The notes under the pieces are model-generated. The model worked only from the letters and a program-made list of their open reading frames with translations, was not told where the DNA came from and did not search any database. DNA of 58,520 bases from UBA7236 sp035439505. GTDB taxonomy: Bacteria > Bacteroidota > Bacteroidia > Chitinophagales > BACL12. Positions 9,062-18,063 of the stretch are shown in pieces. The stretch lies in assembly GCA_035439505.1 (NCBI GenBank), contig DAORKJ010000016.1, positions 1-58,520 of the forward strand, given 5' to 3'. How positions within the stretch are numbered: the first letter of the stretch is position 1; every line of letters starts with the position of its first letter. Position numbers and translations under genes: made by a program.

Positions 9062-10906
9062 ATGAAAAGACAGTATTACTCCTTAATGTTGGTTGCCATG
9101 TTTGCATTTTTATTACTTGGCCAATCCGCTTCGGCGCAATCTTGCTCCGCAGATTTTAATGCCGTTATCGACGGTCCTGATGTAACTTTTGATGGGATAG
9201 CAACCGGTGTTTCTCCGGCCTATGTTTGGGACTTTGGCGATGGCTCTTATGCCTACACAGAAAATCCGGAACATACTTATGATGCTGATGGCTGGTATCT
9301 CGTTTGTTTTTATGTTTATGGAGCAGATAGTTGTTTTGCTTCTCAATGTGATACCATAGCAATAACCGGTGCAGGTGGGGGCGATTGCTATGCCTATTTC
9401 AGCTTGGGCTATTTTGGCGACCTCATTTCATTTAATAACCTCTCAACACCCGGTGCTGTAGAATCTTACTGGAGTTTTGGTGACGGTACAACTTCTGTTG
9501 CCGACGATCCCATGCATGCTTATGAGCCGGGAACATATACTGTTTGTTTAACCATTTATGGTGTAGACAGCTGCACAGATGAATATTGCCAAACCATTAC
9601 CATTATTGGCGGCGGTGATACCACCGGATGCAGTGCTTATTTTACGTTTAGCGAAGCAGGTGGTATGGTTGATTTTGATAATTTATCTTATACCGATGGC
9701 TTTGATGCCAGTTATGTTTGGGAGTTTGGCGATGGAACTACATCTCTTGTAGAAAACCCAATGCATGCTTATGATGATGGCACTTATACGGCATGTTTAA
9801 CAATGTATACGGATGACAGTTGTTCATCAACCTATTGTGCAACTTTATATATAGGTGGTGGTATCGATACCGGCTCATGTTATGCCGATTTTGATGTTGA
9901 TTTTGACGGGTTACTTGCAGATTTTAATAATAATTCAATGGCATTTGGTGGTGATATTATCAGTAATTACTGGACGTTTGGGGATGGCGGCATATCTGGT
10001 GCACCAAATCCAAATCACGATTATGCCACTGAAGGTGTTTACGAAGTATGTTTAACTATTTTCACCAGCGATTCCTGTTCTTCAACATATTGTGAAACAA
10101 TTTATGTTGGCGGTATTATTGATTCGGGTTTTTGCGCAGCAGATTTTGAAGTGGATATTTCCGGCACCCTTGCAGAATTTACGAATACCAGTACCGGTGG
10201 TTTTGCTGATATCACTGGGTATTCATGGAGTTTTGGTGATGGAGAAACTTCCATTGCAGAAAATCCAAATCATAATTATGATTTCCCGGGCACCTATACA
10301 GTATGTTTAACTATTTATACTACCGATTCTTGCGTTTCAACCTATTGTGATTTTGTTATGATTTCAGGAATAGATGATACCACTGATTGTAATGCTGCAT
10401 TTAATTATGATTTTGGCATAACACCATGGGGCATTTTTACCACCAACGATTCTTATGATGGTGGTGCAGCAGCAAGTTATTTGTGGGAATTTGGTGATGG
10501 CACAAGTTCTACCGAATTTGAACCTAATCACGAATATGCAGCCGGTGGTACTTACCTCATTTGTTTAACCATAACCACTGCATTTTGCACCGATACACAA
10601 TGTGATACTGTTGTAATTGCACCAACCGGAATTGATGAAGAAACAATTATTGGTGTATTAAACGCATACCCAAATCCGGCAAATGACCTCATCAATATTA
10701 CATTGGAAAATGCCATTACTGCCAATACATCAATTGTGATTAATGATTTAAGTGGTAAACAATTAAAAGAAATTTTCACCGGAACATTGTATAGTGGTCA
10801 ACATAATTTCCAAACCAATATCAATGTTTTACCTGAAGGCATCTATTTAATACATGTAATAAGCGATGCCGGTGGTGTGCAGGTGATTAAATTTATTAAA
10901 CAATAA
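9062..10906 (+). CDS. Secreted protein with six PKD domains and T9SS sorting domain
   Basis: The 614-residue protein has a signal peptide (LLLGQSASAQ). Six consecutive PKD repeats of about 85 residues follow, each with a WxFGDGT/S core (WDFGDGS, WSFGDGT, WEFGDGT, WTFGDGG, WSFGDGE, WEFGDGT) and a conserved CLTIY...C pair that probably makes a disulfide. The last about 80 residues are a type A sorting domain: AYPNPANDLINITLEN, INDLSGKQLKEIF and GIYLIHVISDAGGVQVIKFIKQ. It should be exported by the Sec system and then the T9SS and attached at or released from the cell surface. There is no catalytic domain, so a structural or adhesive role is the best guess. A -7-like TACCTTCG lies at 9012-9019. 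Confidence 0.88.
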   Translation: MKRQYYSLMLVAMFAFLLLGQSASAQSCSADFNAVIDGPDVTFDGIATGVSPAYVWDFGDGSYAYTENPEHTYDADGWYLVCFYVYGADSCFASQCDTIAITGAGGGDCYAYFSLGYFGDLISFNNLSTPGAVESYWSFGDGTTSVADDPMHAYEPGTYTVCLTIYGVDSCTDEYCQTITIIGGGDTTGCSAYFTFSEAGGMVDFDNLSYTDGFDASYVWEFGDGTTSLVENPMHAYDDGTYTACLTMYTDDSCSSTYCATLYIGGGIDTGSCYADFDVDFDGLLADFNNNSMAFGGDIISNYWTFGDGGISGAPNPNHDYATEGVYEVCLTIFTSDSCSSTYCETIYVGGIIDSGFCAADFEVDISGTLAEFTNTSTGGFADITGYSWSFGDGETSIAENPNHNYDFPGTYTVCLTIYTTDSCVSTYCDFVMISGIDDTTDCNAAFNYDFGITPWGIFTTNDSYDGGAAASYLWEFGDGTSSTEFEPNHEYAAGGTYLICLTITTAFCTDTQCDTVVIAPTGIDEETIIGVLNAYPNPANDLINITLENAITANTSIVINDLSGKQLKEIFTGTLYSGQHNFQTNINVLPEGIYLIHVISDAGGVQVIKFIKQ

Positions 10907-10972
10907 ATCTCAGCAAAAGCGTTCGGTTGTAATTGTTTGATTAAACGTTGCAGGAAACTCCTATCCTGCCTT

Positions 10973-11001
10973 CAAAACCCCTTCTTGGTCGAGGGGTTTT
11001 G
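10973..11001 (+). terminator. Probable terminator after the PKD protein
   Basis: A 10-bp stem (CAAAACCCCT with AGGGGTTTTG) and a 9-nt loop, 66 nt after the stop codon. The T-run is built partly into the stem. A smaller hairpin lies just upstream (GCAGGA...TCCTGC). Confidence 0.65.
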
Positions 11002-11089
11002 TCATTTTATAAGGGTTTGTAATCGCCTTGTTGAGCTGTGCATGCCACCGGGTTGTTTGTCTTTTCAGGGTAGATTGAAGGCTATTAAG

Positions 11090-11097
11090 TAACTTTG
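11090..11097 (+). promoter_or_regulatory. Candidate -7 box of icmF
   Basis: TAACTTTG fits TAnnTTTG and is 16 nt before the icmF start codon. No good -33 TTG lies at 19-21 nt. Confidence 0.4.
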
Positions 11098-11113
11098 TGC
11101 TACATTATAAGCT

Positions 11114-14100
11114 ATGACAGACGTTCAACCATATCAACCAAAGCATAAAATAAGAATTGTAACTGCTGCCAGCCTGTTCGATGGCCACGATGCAGCGATT
11201 AATGTTATGCGCAGGATAATCCAGGCTACCGGGGTAGAAGTAATTCATCTTGGCCATGACAGAAGTGTAGAAGAGGTGGTTAATTGTGCCATACAGGAAG
11301 ACGTTCAGGCTATTGCGATGACCAGTTATCAGGGAGGACATACCGAATATTTTAAATATATGTATGACCTGCTCAAACAAAAAGGCTGTGAGCATATAAA
11401 AATATTTGGTGGTGGCGGTGGCACTATTTTGCCGTCTGAAATTGAGGAGTTACAAAACTATGGTATCACCAGAATTTATTCTCCTGATGATGGAAGAGCA
11501 ATGGGCTTACAAGGTATGATTAACGACCTTGTCCAAAAAAGTGATTTTGCTACCGGAATTAATTTAAATGGAGAACTCACACATCTTACCAAAGAAAGAG
11601 ATTGGAAAAGTATCGGCAAATTAATTTCTGCCGTAGAAAATAACACACCTGATGCATCGGGTATAATGACACAGGTAGAAGTATTAATAAAAAATAATAA
11701 TACACCTGTATTAGGTATCACAGGAACAGGTGGAGCAGGAAAATCATCTTTAGTTGATGAATTAGTGCGCAGATTTTTAATTGATTTTACGGATAAAACA
11801 ATTGCCATTTTATCGGTTGACCCTAGTAAGCGTAAAACTGGTGGTGCGTTGCTTGGCGACAGAATCAGAATGAATGCAATAAATAACGCACGTGTTTATA
11901 TGCGTTCAATGGCAACACGTCAGGCGAATTTAGCATTGAGTAAACACGTAGATGAAGCAGTTAAAATATTAAAAGCAGCACAGTTCGATTTAATTATTCT
12001 GGAAACTTCAGGTATTGGGCAAAGTGATACAGAAATTACCGAACACAGCAATGTGAGTTTATATGTGATGACACCTGAATATGGCGCTGCAAGTCAGCTC
12101 GAAAAAATTGACATGCTCGATTTTGCCGATTTAATTGCCATTAATAAATTCGATAAACGCGGAGCTCAGGATGCATTACGTGATGTGCGCAAACAGTTTC
12201 AGCGCAATCATAAATTGTTTGATGTTGAAACAGAAAAAATGCCTGTGTTTGCAACTATCGCATCGCAGTTTAACGACCCGGGCACCAACCAGTTGTATCG
12301 TCATTTAATGGATACCATTAAAGAAAAAGCAAAGGTTGACTTACATTCCGATTTTCATATTACGGATGAGATGAGTAAAAAAATATTCATCATTCCTCCA
12401 CAGCGTACTCGTTACCTAGCTGAAATTTCAGAAAACAACCGCGCTTACGATAAAAAGGTAGTTGAGCAAAAAACTGTAGCGCAAAATTTATATGCACTAC
12501 ATACTTCTAAAGCAATTGTAAGTGATGCAGAATTAAAAAATAAACTTGAAGAGGAATACCAACGCGTAGCTAAAAAAATAGATAATGAAAATCTGGATTT
12601 AATTCATTCATGGAATAAAAAATTAGCATCGTATAAAGATGAATATTACATTTTTAAGGTGCGCGATAAAGAATTAAAAATAAAAACACATTCAGAAAGT
12701 TTATCGCACCTGGAAATTCCAAAAATCAGTCTCCCTAAATATGAAGCATGGGGTGATATTTTACAATGGCAATTGCAGGAAAATGTGCCGGGTGAATTTC
12801 CATTTACCGCAGGTATTTATCCATTTAAACGCGAAGAAGAAGACCCAACACGTATGTTTGCCGGTGAAGGCGGACCTGAGCGCACCAACAAACGTTTTCA
12901 TTATGTGAGTTTAGGTATGCCTGCAAAACGATTGTCAACTGCATTCGATAGTGTAACATTATATGGCAATGACCCTGATTATCGCCCTGATATTTATGGT
13001 AAAATCGGTAACAGCGGTGTGAGCATTTGTTGTTTAGATGATGCGAAAAAATTATATAGCGGTTTCGATTTAGCCGACCCTAAAACATCAGTGTCAATGA
13101 CCATTAATGGTCCTGCTCCTATGTTGCTTGGGTTTTTTATGAATGCAGCTATTGATCAGCAGTGTGAAAAATATATTATTGAAAATAAATTAGAAGCCGC
13201 GGTTGAAACTAAAATTCAGGAAATATATAAAGGACGTGAACACCTCAGACCTAAATACAATGCCGATTCGTTGCCTACGGGTAATAATGGCCTTGGATTA
13301 CTATTATTAGGCGTTACAGGCGACCAGGTTTTACCTGCGGATGTGTATGCAGTAATTAAAGCTAAAACACTGAGCACTGTTCGCGGTACTGTGCAAGCCG
13401 ATATTTTAAAAGAAGACCAGGCGCAAAATACTTGTATATTTTCTACTGAATTTGCATTGCGTTTAATGGGCGATGTGCAGGAATATTTTATTCAGCAAAA
13501 AGTCCGCAATTTTTATTCGGTTTCAATTTCAGGTTATCATATTGCTGAAGCGGGTGCAAATCCAATTACGCAATTAGCATTTACATTGGCTAACGGATTT
13601 ACTTATGTAGAATATTATTTAAGCCGTGGCATGAACATTAACGATTTTGGTCCTAACCTTTCGTTTTTCTTCAGCAATGGAATTGATCCGGAATACGCTG
13701 TAATTGGTCGCGTAGCACGCCGTATTTGGGCAAAGGCTATGAAATTAAAATATGGCGCCGACGACAGAACACAAAAATTAAAATATCATATTCAAACCAG
13801 CGGAAGAAGCTTACACGCGCAGGAAATCGATTTCAACGATATTAGAACAACGCTGCAGGCATTATATGCGATTTATGATAATTGTAATTCATTGCATACC
13901 AATGCATATGATGAAGCCATTACAACACCAACTGAAGAAAGTGTGCGCAGGGCAATGGCTATCCAATTAATTATCAATAAAGAATTAGGGTTAGCAAAAA
14001 ATGAAAATCCTATTCAAGGTTCATTTATAATTGAAGAACTTACTAATCTAGTTGAGGAAGCCGTATTAAGTGAATTCGACCGAATTACTGAACGTGGCGG

Positions 14101-14482
14101 TGTTTTAGGTGCAATGGAAACGATGTATCAGCGCGGAAAAATTCAGGAAGAAAGTTTATTTTATGAAACACTTAAACATACCGGCGAATATCCCATAATT
14201 GGTGTAAATACGTTTTTAAATTCAAAGGGTTCGCCAACTATTCTTCCTATGGAAGTTATTCGTGCAACTGAAGAAGAAAAAGAAGCACAAATAACTACTT
14301 TAAAAAATCTGCATGAAAAAAATGCAGAATTAACTGCTAAACATTTACGTCATTTACAAACTACGGCCATACAGAACAACAATTTATTTGAAGCATTAAT
14401 GGAAGCTTGTAAATTCTGCTCACTCGGACAAATTACCAAATCGCTGTTTGAGGTTGGTGGGCAATATAGACGAAACATGTGA
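11114..14482 (+). CDS. icmF: Fused isobutyryl-CoA-type mutase/GTPase IcmF
   Basis: This 1122-residue enzyme joins the parts of a B12-dependent acyl-CoA mutase in the IcmF order. The cobalamin-binding domain comes first (residues about 12-145, with DGHDAA at 23-28, FGGGGGTI and SYQGG). A MeaB-like GTPase chaperone follows (P-loop GTGGAGKS at 204-211, then LSVDPSKRKTGGALLGDR). Last is the substrate-binding TIM barrel (FPFTAGIYPFKR, EDPTRMFAGEGGPERTNKRF, SVSMTINGPAP). It rearranges the carbon skeleton of isobutyryl-CoA and n-butyryl-CoA or related branched substrates, with the built-in GTPase guarding B12 loading. The length matches the family (about 1,090). The last glycine of the DxHxxG B12 motif is alanine here, which I believe is usual in IcmF. 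It is monocistronic, with no other B12 genes nearby. Confidence 0.93.
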   Translation: MTDVQPYQPKHKIRIVTAASLFDGHDAAINVMRRIIQATGVEVIHLGHDRSVEEVVNCAIQEDVQAIAMTSYQGGHTEYFKYMYDLLKQKGCEHIKIFGGGGGTILPSEIEELQNYGITRIYSPDDGRAMGLQGMINDLVQKSDFATGINLNGELTHLTKERDWKSIGKLISAVENNTPDASGIMTQVEVLIKNNNTPVLGITGTGGAGKSSLVDELVRRFLIDFTDKTIAILSVDPSKRKTGGALLGDRIRMNAINNARVYMRSMATRQANLALSKHVDEAVKILKAAQFDLIILETSGIGQSDTEITEHSNVSLYVMTPEYGAASQLEKIDMLDFADLIAINKFDKRGAQDALRDVRKQFQRNHKLFDVETEKMPVFATIASQFNDPGTNQLYRHLMDTIKEKAKVDLHSDFHITDEMSKKIFIIPPQRTRYLAEISENNRAYDKKVVEQKTVAQNLYALHTSKAIVSDAELKNKLEEEYQRVAKKIDNENLDLIHSWNKKLASYKDEYYIFKVRDKELKIKTHSESLSHLEIPKISLPKYEAWGDILQWQLQENVPGEFPFTAGIYPFKREEEDPTRMFAGEGGPERTNKRFHYVSLGMPAKRLSTAFDSVTLYGNDPDYRPDIYGKIGNSGVSICCLDDAKKLYSGFDLADPKTSVSMTINGPAPMLLGFFMNAAIDQQCEKYIIENKLEAAVETKIQEIYKGREHLRPKYNADSLPTGNNGLGLLLLGVTGDQVLPADVYAVIKAKTLSTVRGTVQADILKEDQAQNTCIFSTEFALRLMGDVQEYFIQQKVRNFYSVSISGYHIAEAGANPITQLAFTLANGFTYVEYYLSRGMNINDFGPNLSFFFSNGIDPEYAVIGRVARRIWAKAMKLKYGADDRTQKLKYHIQTSGRSLHAQEIDFNDIRTTLQALYAIYDNCNSLHTNAYDEAITTPTEESVRRAMAIQLIINKELGLAKNENPIQGSFIIEELTNLVEEAVLSEFDRITERGGVLGAMETMYQRGKIQEESLFYETLKHTGEYPIIGVNTFLNSKGSPTILPMEVIRATEEEKEAQITTLKNLHEKNAELTAKHLRHLQTTAIQNNNLFEALMEACKFCSLGQITKSLFEVGGQYRRNM

Positions 14483-14598
14483 TTGCCGGGAAGACGGGAA
14501 GGCGGGAAGTTTCGGGATGATGGTTGATGAGGTGCGTGATTCATTGCCTTAATCAGTATGGGATTAAAATTTTTATTATTTAAGGAAAGAACTACTCA

Positions 14599-14634
14599 TA
14601 AAAAACCCCGGCTATGTTAAACACAACCGGGGTT
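14599..14634 (-). terminator. Terminator of the tandem-module gene
   Basis: An 8-bp GC-rich stem (AACCCCGG with CCGGGGTT) and a 15-nt loop, followed on the minus strand by a T run. It is 23 nt beyond the stop of the 14657-17716 gene, and could also stop icmF transcripts from the other side. Confidence 0.75.
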
Positions 14635-14656
14635 GAAACTAACCGTACTAAATTAT

Positions 14657-17600
14657 TTATTGAACAGATAAACTGTTTGCATAAAGTATTTGTCCGTTTT
14701 TAATTACGACTACCTGATATACGCCAGGTACCATATTATTCAGATTAAATGCATGATTATTTCCAACAATGGTAGATTGTTGAATCATTCTTCCGGTAAT
14801 ATCGGTAATGATTGCATTTGCATTAATAAATATTTGATCTTCAAATGTTAAATAAGCAACACCTTTTGCAGGTTGTGGCCAAACACTAACATCTCCAATA
14901 ACAATATCATTAATACTCACATCACAAGCTTCACATTTTGACCAACAAACTGCATCTAAAGTAGCTGGACCTGTAACGGTAAGTGCACGATTGGTAAATC
15001 CATCTGTAGTGATGGTACAATCGTCACCGGAAGTTAATTCTTCCTGACCTGCCCAAGCATCGTATGCAAATTTGTATTCATAAGTTCCTTCCGGTAATAA
15101 AATGTCTAATTCCCAAATATTATCACCATCTAAATCGCTCAATGGCGCACAACCTCCGCACCATCCGTTGAACGTACCATTTACTTCAGGTGTAGTAAAT
15201 GCTGCAGCAACTGTACTCATGTCCACCTGGAATTTAACTATATGTGCAGGAACTGCTGTTTCACAAGATGTACAACTTCCCCAACAAACAGTATCTAAAG
15301 CAACCGGTGCAGTTACCACTAATGAACGGTTGGTAAATCCAAACGCTGTAATAGTACAAGGATCACCTTCTAATAATGTTTCGGAACCTGCCCAAGTATC
15401 GTAAGCAAATTTATATTCGTAAGTACCTGCTTCTAAAGGAATAGTTAATTCCCAAATATTATCACCGTCTAAATCGCTCATTGGTGCACAACCTCCGCAC
15501 CATCCGTTAAATGTACCATTTACTTCAGGTGTAGTAAATGCAGCGGCAACTTCATTCATATCAACAGTAAATAAAACATCATAAGTAACTGCTGCACCAC
15601 AATCCAAACAACTTCCCCAACATACAGGGTCCATTACCATATCGCTGCTTACTTCTAAAACGCGGTTAACAAATCCACCATCATTAATAGTACAAACTGC
15701 ACCATCAGCTAATATTTCTGAACCAGCCCAAGCATCATAAGCATATTTAAATTGATAAGTACCTTCAGGGATTGATAATGTTGTACTCCAAATACCATCA
15801 CCATCAGGGTCAGATAATGGATTACATCCACCACACCATCCGTTAAATGTTCCATTCACTTCAGGTGTAGTAAATCCTGCAACTACTTCATTCATATTTA
15901 CATTAAATGTAACATTGTAATTTACCACTACTACCGGTTCACCAAACATTACATCATCAAAATAATAAGTTTTTTCACCTGCAACTGCTCCGGTTACGCC
16001 GAAGTTGAAGAAGATAGAAGCTTTATCATAATTATATCCATAATTAATTTCGGCAGTTCCCGGTGCTTCATTAGCAAAATCAAATGTTAATGTTTCCCAA
16101 TCACCACCAACTGTTGTAGTTGCTTCAGTTTCAACAGATTTAGTTGGGTCAAGGTGATCTTCTACTTTTAATCTAACCTGAATGCCTGCATCCGGTGACC
16201 AAACGCGAACAGTCATAATATTTGCATCAACTGTAAAAGGAATATTAGATGCGAAACCTGAACCGGCTCCATCAGTTACTGTTGTACCTGCCCATAATTC
16301 AGCAGCTGCAGATTTAATTACTTTGGCAACCATATTACCTGCATCAGTTGGGTCAATTTCAATTGTTGAAGCTTCTGCTCCACCGAAACCGATTAAACCG
16401 TATTCTACACCAATTTCATCGAATGTTACCGGTAAATCCATTTGTGCTAATTCAACAACACCACAATCGCTGCAACTTCCCCAACAAACTGTTGGTTGAG
16501 TTACATCACCACCGGCAACAATTAATTGACGGTTTGTAAATCCACCTAAAGTAATAGTGCAAGGATCACCAGGTGTTAATTCTTCCTGACCGGCCCATGC
16601 ATCGTATGCGAATTTATATTCATAATTTCCTTCTAAAATAGGTAATGTAGTTGTCCAGATGCCATCGCCATCAACATCAGACAATGGATTACAACCACCG
16701 CACCATCCGTTGAATGAACCATTCACTTCAGGTGTTGTAAATCCCGGAGCAACTTCATTCATATTCACAGCAAAAGTTACATTGTATGTCATAGGTTCAC
16801 CACCTTCGCCAAACATCACATCATCAAAATAATAAGTTTTTTCACCTGCAACTGCTCCGGTTACACCGAAGTTGAAGAAGATAGAAGCTTTATCATAATT
16901 GTATCCATAATTAATTTCGGCAGTACCCGGTGCTTCATTAGCAAAATCAAATGTCAATGTTTCCCAATCACCGGCAACTGTTGTAGTTGCTTCTGTCTCA
17001 ACAGATTTAGTTGGATCAAGATGATCTTCTACTTTTAACCTAACCTGAATGCCTGCATCCGGTGACCAAACACGAACAGTCATGGTTGTTGCATCAACGG
17101 TAAAAGGAATATCTGTAGCAAAACCTGAACCTGCACCATCAGTTACTGTTGTTCCAGCCCATAATTCAGCTGCACCCGATTTAATTACTTTAGCAACCAT
17201 ATTGCCTGCATCAGTAGGGTCAACTTCAATTGTAGAAGCTTCTGCTCCACCGAATCCTATTAAACCATAATCTACACCTGCTTCATCGAATGTTACCGGT
17301 AAATCCATTTGAGCTAAAACCACTCCGTCGCAATCATCACAACTTCCCCAACAAACCTGATTAAGCACCATGTCTGCTTCACCCAAAGTGAATGTTCTAT
17401 TTGTAAAACCAAATGCAGTAACTGTGCAAGGTGAACCTTCTGTTAAAGATTCCTGTCCTGCCCAAGCATCATAGGCAAATTTGTATTCGTAAGTACCTGG
17501 AGCTAAAGCAATTGTAACTTCCCAGATGCCATTTGCATCGTCGTCGAATAATGGATTACAACCACCGCACCAACCATTAAAAGTACCATTAACCTCTGGT

Positions 17601-17716
17601 GTGGTATACGCTGCTGCCACCTCGTTCATGTTTACCTTAAAGGTAACATTGTAGGTTTGCGCCATGGCACTGGTAGCCAGGGTGCAAAGCAGCAAATAAG
17701 TAAATATTTGTTTCAT
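14657..17716 (-). CDS. T9SS-secreted protein with five CBM48-like and two jelly-roll modules
   Basis: The 1019-residue protein has a signal peptide (TLATSAMAQ). It contains five copies of an about 105-residue E-set/CBM48-like module, each with YNVTFxVNMNEV, TTPEVNGTFNGWCGGC, GTYEYKFAYDAWAGQE, GFTNR and CWGSCxxC. Two near-identical about 170-residue jelly-roll modules (MDLPVTFDE...YYFDDVMFG) lie between modules 1-2 and 2-3. A sorting domain closes it (VSVWPQPAKGVAYLTFED, GVYQVVVIKNGQ). The conserved cysteines suggest disulfides in an extracellular protein. Similar modules occur beside glucanase domains in Bacteroidota, so glucan binding is likely, but there is no catalytic domain. The promoter holds a perfect copy of the palindrome shared with the Nudix regulator. 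Confidence 0.87.
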   Translation of the reverse strand: MKQIFTYLLLCTLATSAMAQTYNVTFKVNMNEVAAAYTTPEVNGTFNGWCGGCNPLFDDDANGIWEVTIALAPGTYEYKFAYDAWAGQESLTEGSPCTVTAFGFTNRTFTLGEADMVLNQVCWGSCDDCDGVVLAQMDLPVTFDEAGVDYGLIGFGGAEASTIEVDPTDAGNMVAKVIKSGAAELWAGTTVTDGAGSGFATDIPFTVDATTMTVRVWSPDAGIQVRLKVEDHLDPTKSVETEATTTVAGDWETLTFDFANEAPGTAEINYGYNYDKASIFFNFGVTGAVAGEKTYYFDDVMFGEGGEPMTYNVTFAVNMNEVAPGFTTPEVNGSFNGWCGGCNPLSDVDGDGIWTTTLPILEGNYEYKFAYDAWAGQEELTPGDPCTITLGGFTNRQLIVAGGDVTQPTVCWGSCSDCGVVELAQMDLPVTFDEIGVEYGLIGFGGAEASTIEIDPTDAGNMVAKVIKSAAAELWAGTTVTDGAGSGFASNIPFTVDANIMTVRVWSPDAGIQVRLKVEDHLDPTKSVETEATTTVGGDWETLTFDFANEAPGTAEINYGYNYDKASIFFNFGVTGAVAGEKTYYFDDVMFGEPVVVVNYNVTFNVNMNEVVAGFTTPEVNGTFNGWCGGCNPLSDPDGDGIWSTTLSIPEGTYQFKYAYDAWAGSEILADGAVCTINDGGFVNRVLEVSSDMVMDPVCWGSCLDCGAAVTYDVLFTVDMNEVAAAFTTPEVNGTFNGWCGGCAPMSDLDGDNIWELTIPLEAGTYEYKFAYDTWAGSETLLEGDPCTITAFGFTNRSLVVTAPVALDTVCWGSCTSCETAVPAHIVKFQVDMSTVAAAFTTPEVNGTFNGWCGGCAPLSDLDGDNIWELDILLPEGTYEYKFAYDAWAGQEELTSGDDCTITTDGFTNRALTVTGPATLDAVCWSKCEACDVSINDIVIGDVSVWPQPAKGVAYLTFEDQIFINANAIITDITGRMIQQSTIVGNNHAFNLNNMVPGVYQVVVIKNGQILYANSLSVQ
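15930..17663 (-). repeat. 867-bp internal direct repeat
   Basis: Within the gene, a unit of one jelly-roll plus one CBM48-like module (289 codons) occurs twice in tandem with very high nucleotide identity, including long identical stretches around 15967 and 16834. The offset is exactly 867 bp. This indicates a recent in-frame duplication. The edges given are approximate. Confidence 0.75.
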
Positions 17717-17734
17717 AGTAAAATTATTTTACAG

Positions 17735-17742
17735 TAAAAATA
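17735..17742 (-). promoter_or_regulatory. -7 box of the 1019-residue tandem-module gene
   Basis: On the minus strand this reads TATTTTTA, one base off TAnnTTTG. It is 19 nt from a TTG (17762-17764) that lies in the palindrome and would be the -33 element. The box is 19 nt upstream of the start codon. Confidence 0.55.
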
Positions 17743-17745
17743 GTC

Positions 17746-17768
17746 CTTTTTGTAATTATTACAAAAAG
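17746..17768. promoter_or_regulatory. Perfect palindromic operator (site 1)
   Basis: The arms CTTTTTGTAA and TTACAAAAAG are exact reverse complements, separated by 3 nt (TTA); the inverted repeat extends one further pair inward. It fills the spacer between the -33 TTG and the -7 box of the minus-strand tandem-module gene, a position where a bound protein would block RNA polymerase. It is the best match among four related sites in the window. Confidence 0.75.
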
Positions 17769-18004
17769 CAAAATCAATTAATATTTTTTTTGGGGGAATT
17801 GTTTAATCACAACTTGCACAAAATGGTTAAAACAGGGGAATTTTAACATTTGGATGGAAGTTGTAATTCGCCGCAACTACAGCTTAATTTTTGCATATCC
17901 AATCGAATCTTGAGTTGAACAAATGATTTTCTGTATAATTAAATATTCTATTTAATTTTTATCTAATCCAATCGAATTGTTTTTATAACAAAGACGCATT
18001 TTTA
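17769..18004. other. AT-rich intergenic stretch
   Basis: Together with the flanking operator and terminator this makes a gene-free stretch of about 345 bp between the two tandem-module genes. Apart from those two elements it holds only AT-rich sequence with no convincing ORF or RNA fold. Confidence 0.5.
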
Positions 18005-18038
18005 TAAAAAAAACAGGACTACCCTTTTGGAGTAGTCC
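18005..18038 (-). terminator. Terminator of the 486-residue tandem-module gene
   Basis: The stem GGACTAC with GTAGTCC (plus inner pairs) at 18016-18038 is followed on the minus strand by eight or nine T residues. It is 26 nt beyond the stop codon at 18064. Confidence 0.85.
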
Positions 18039-18063
18039 CACCCTTAAACTTAAAATTCAAAAT

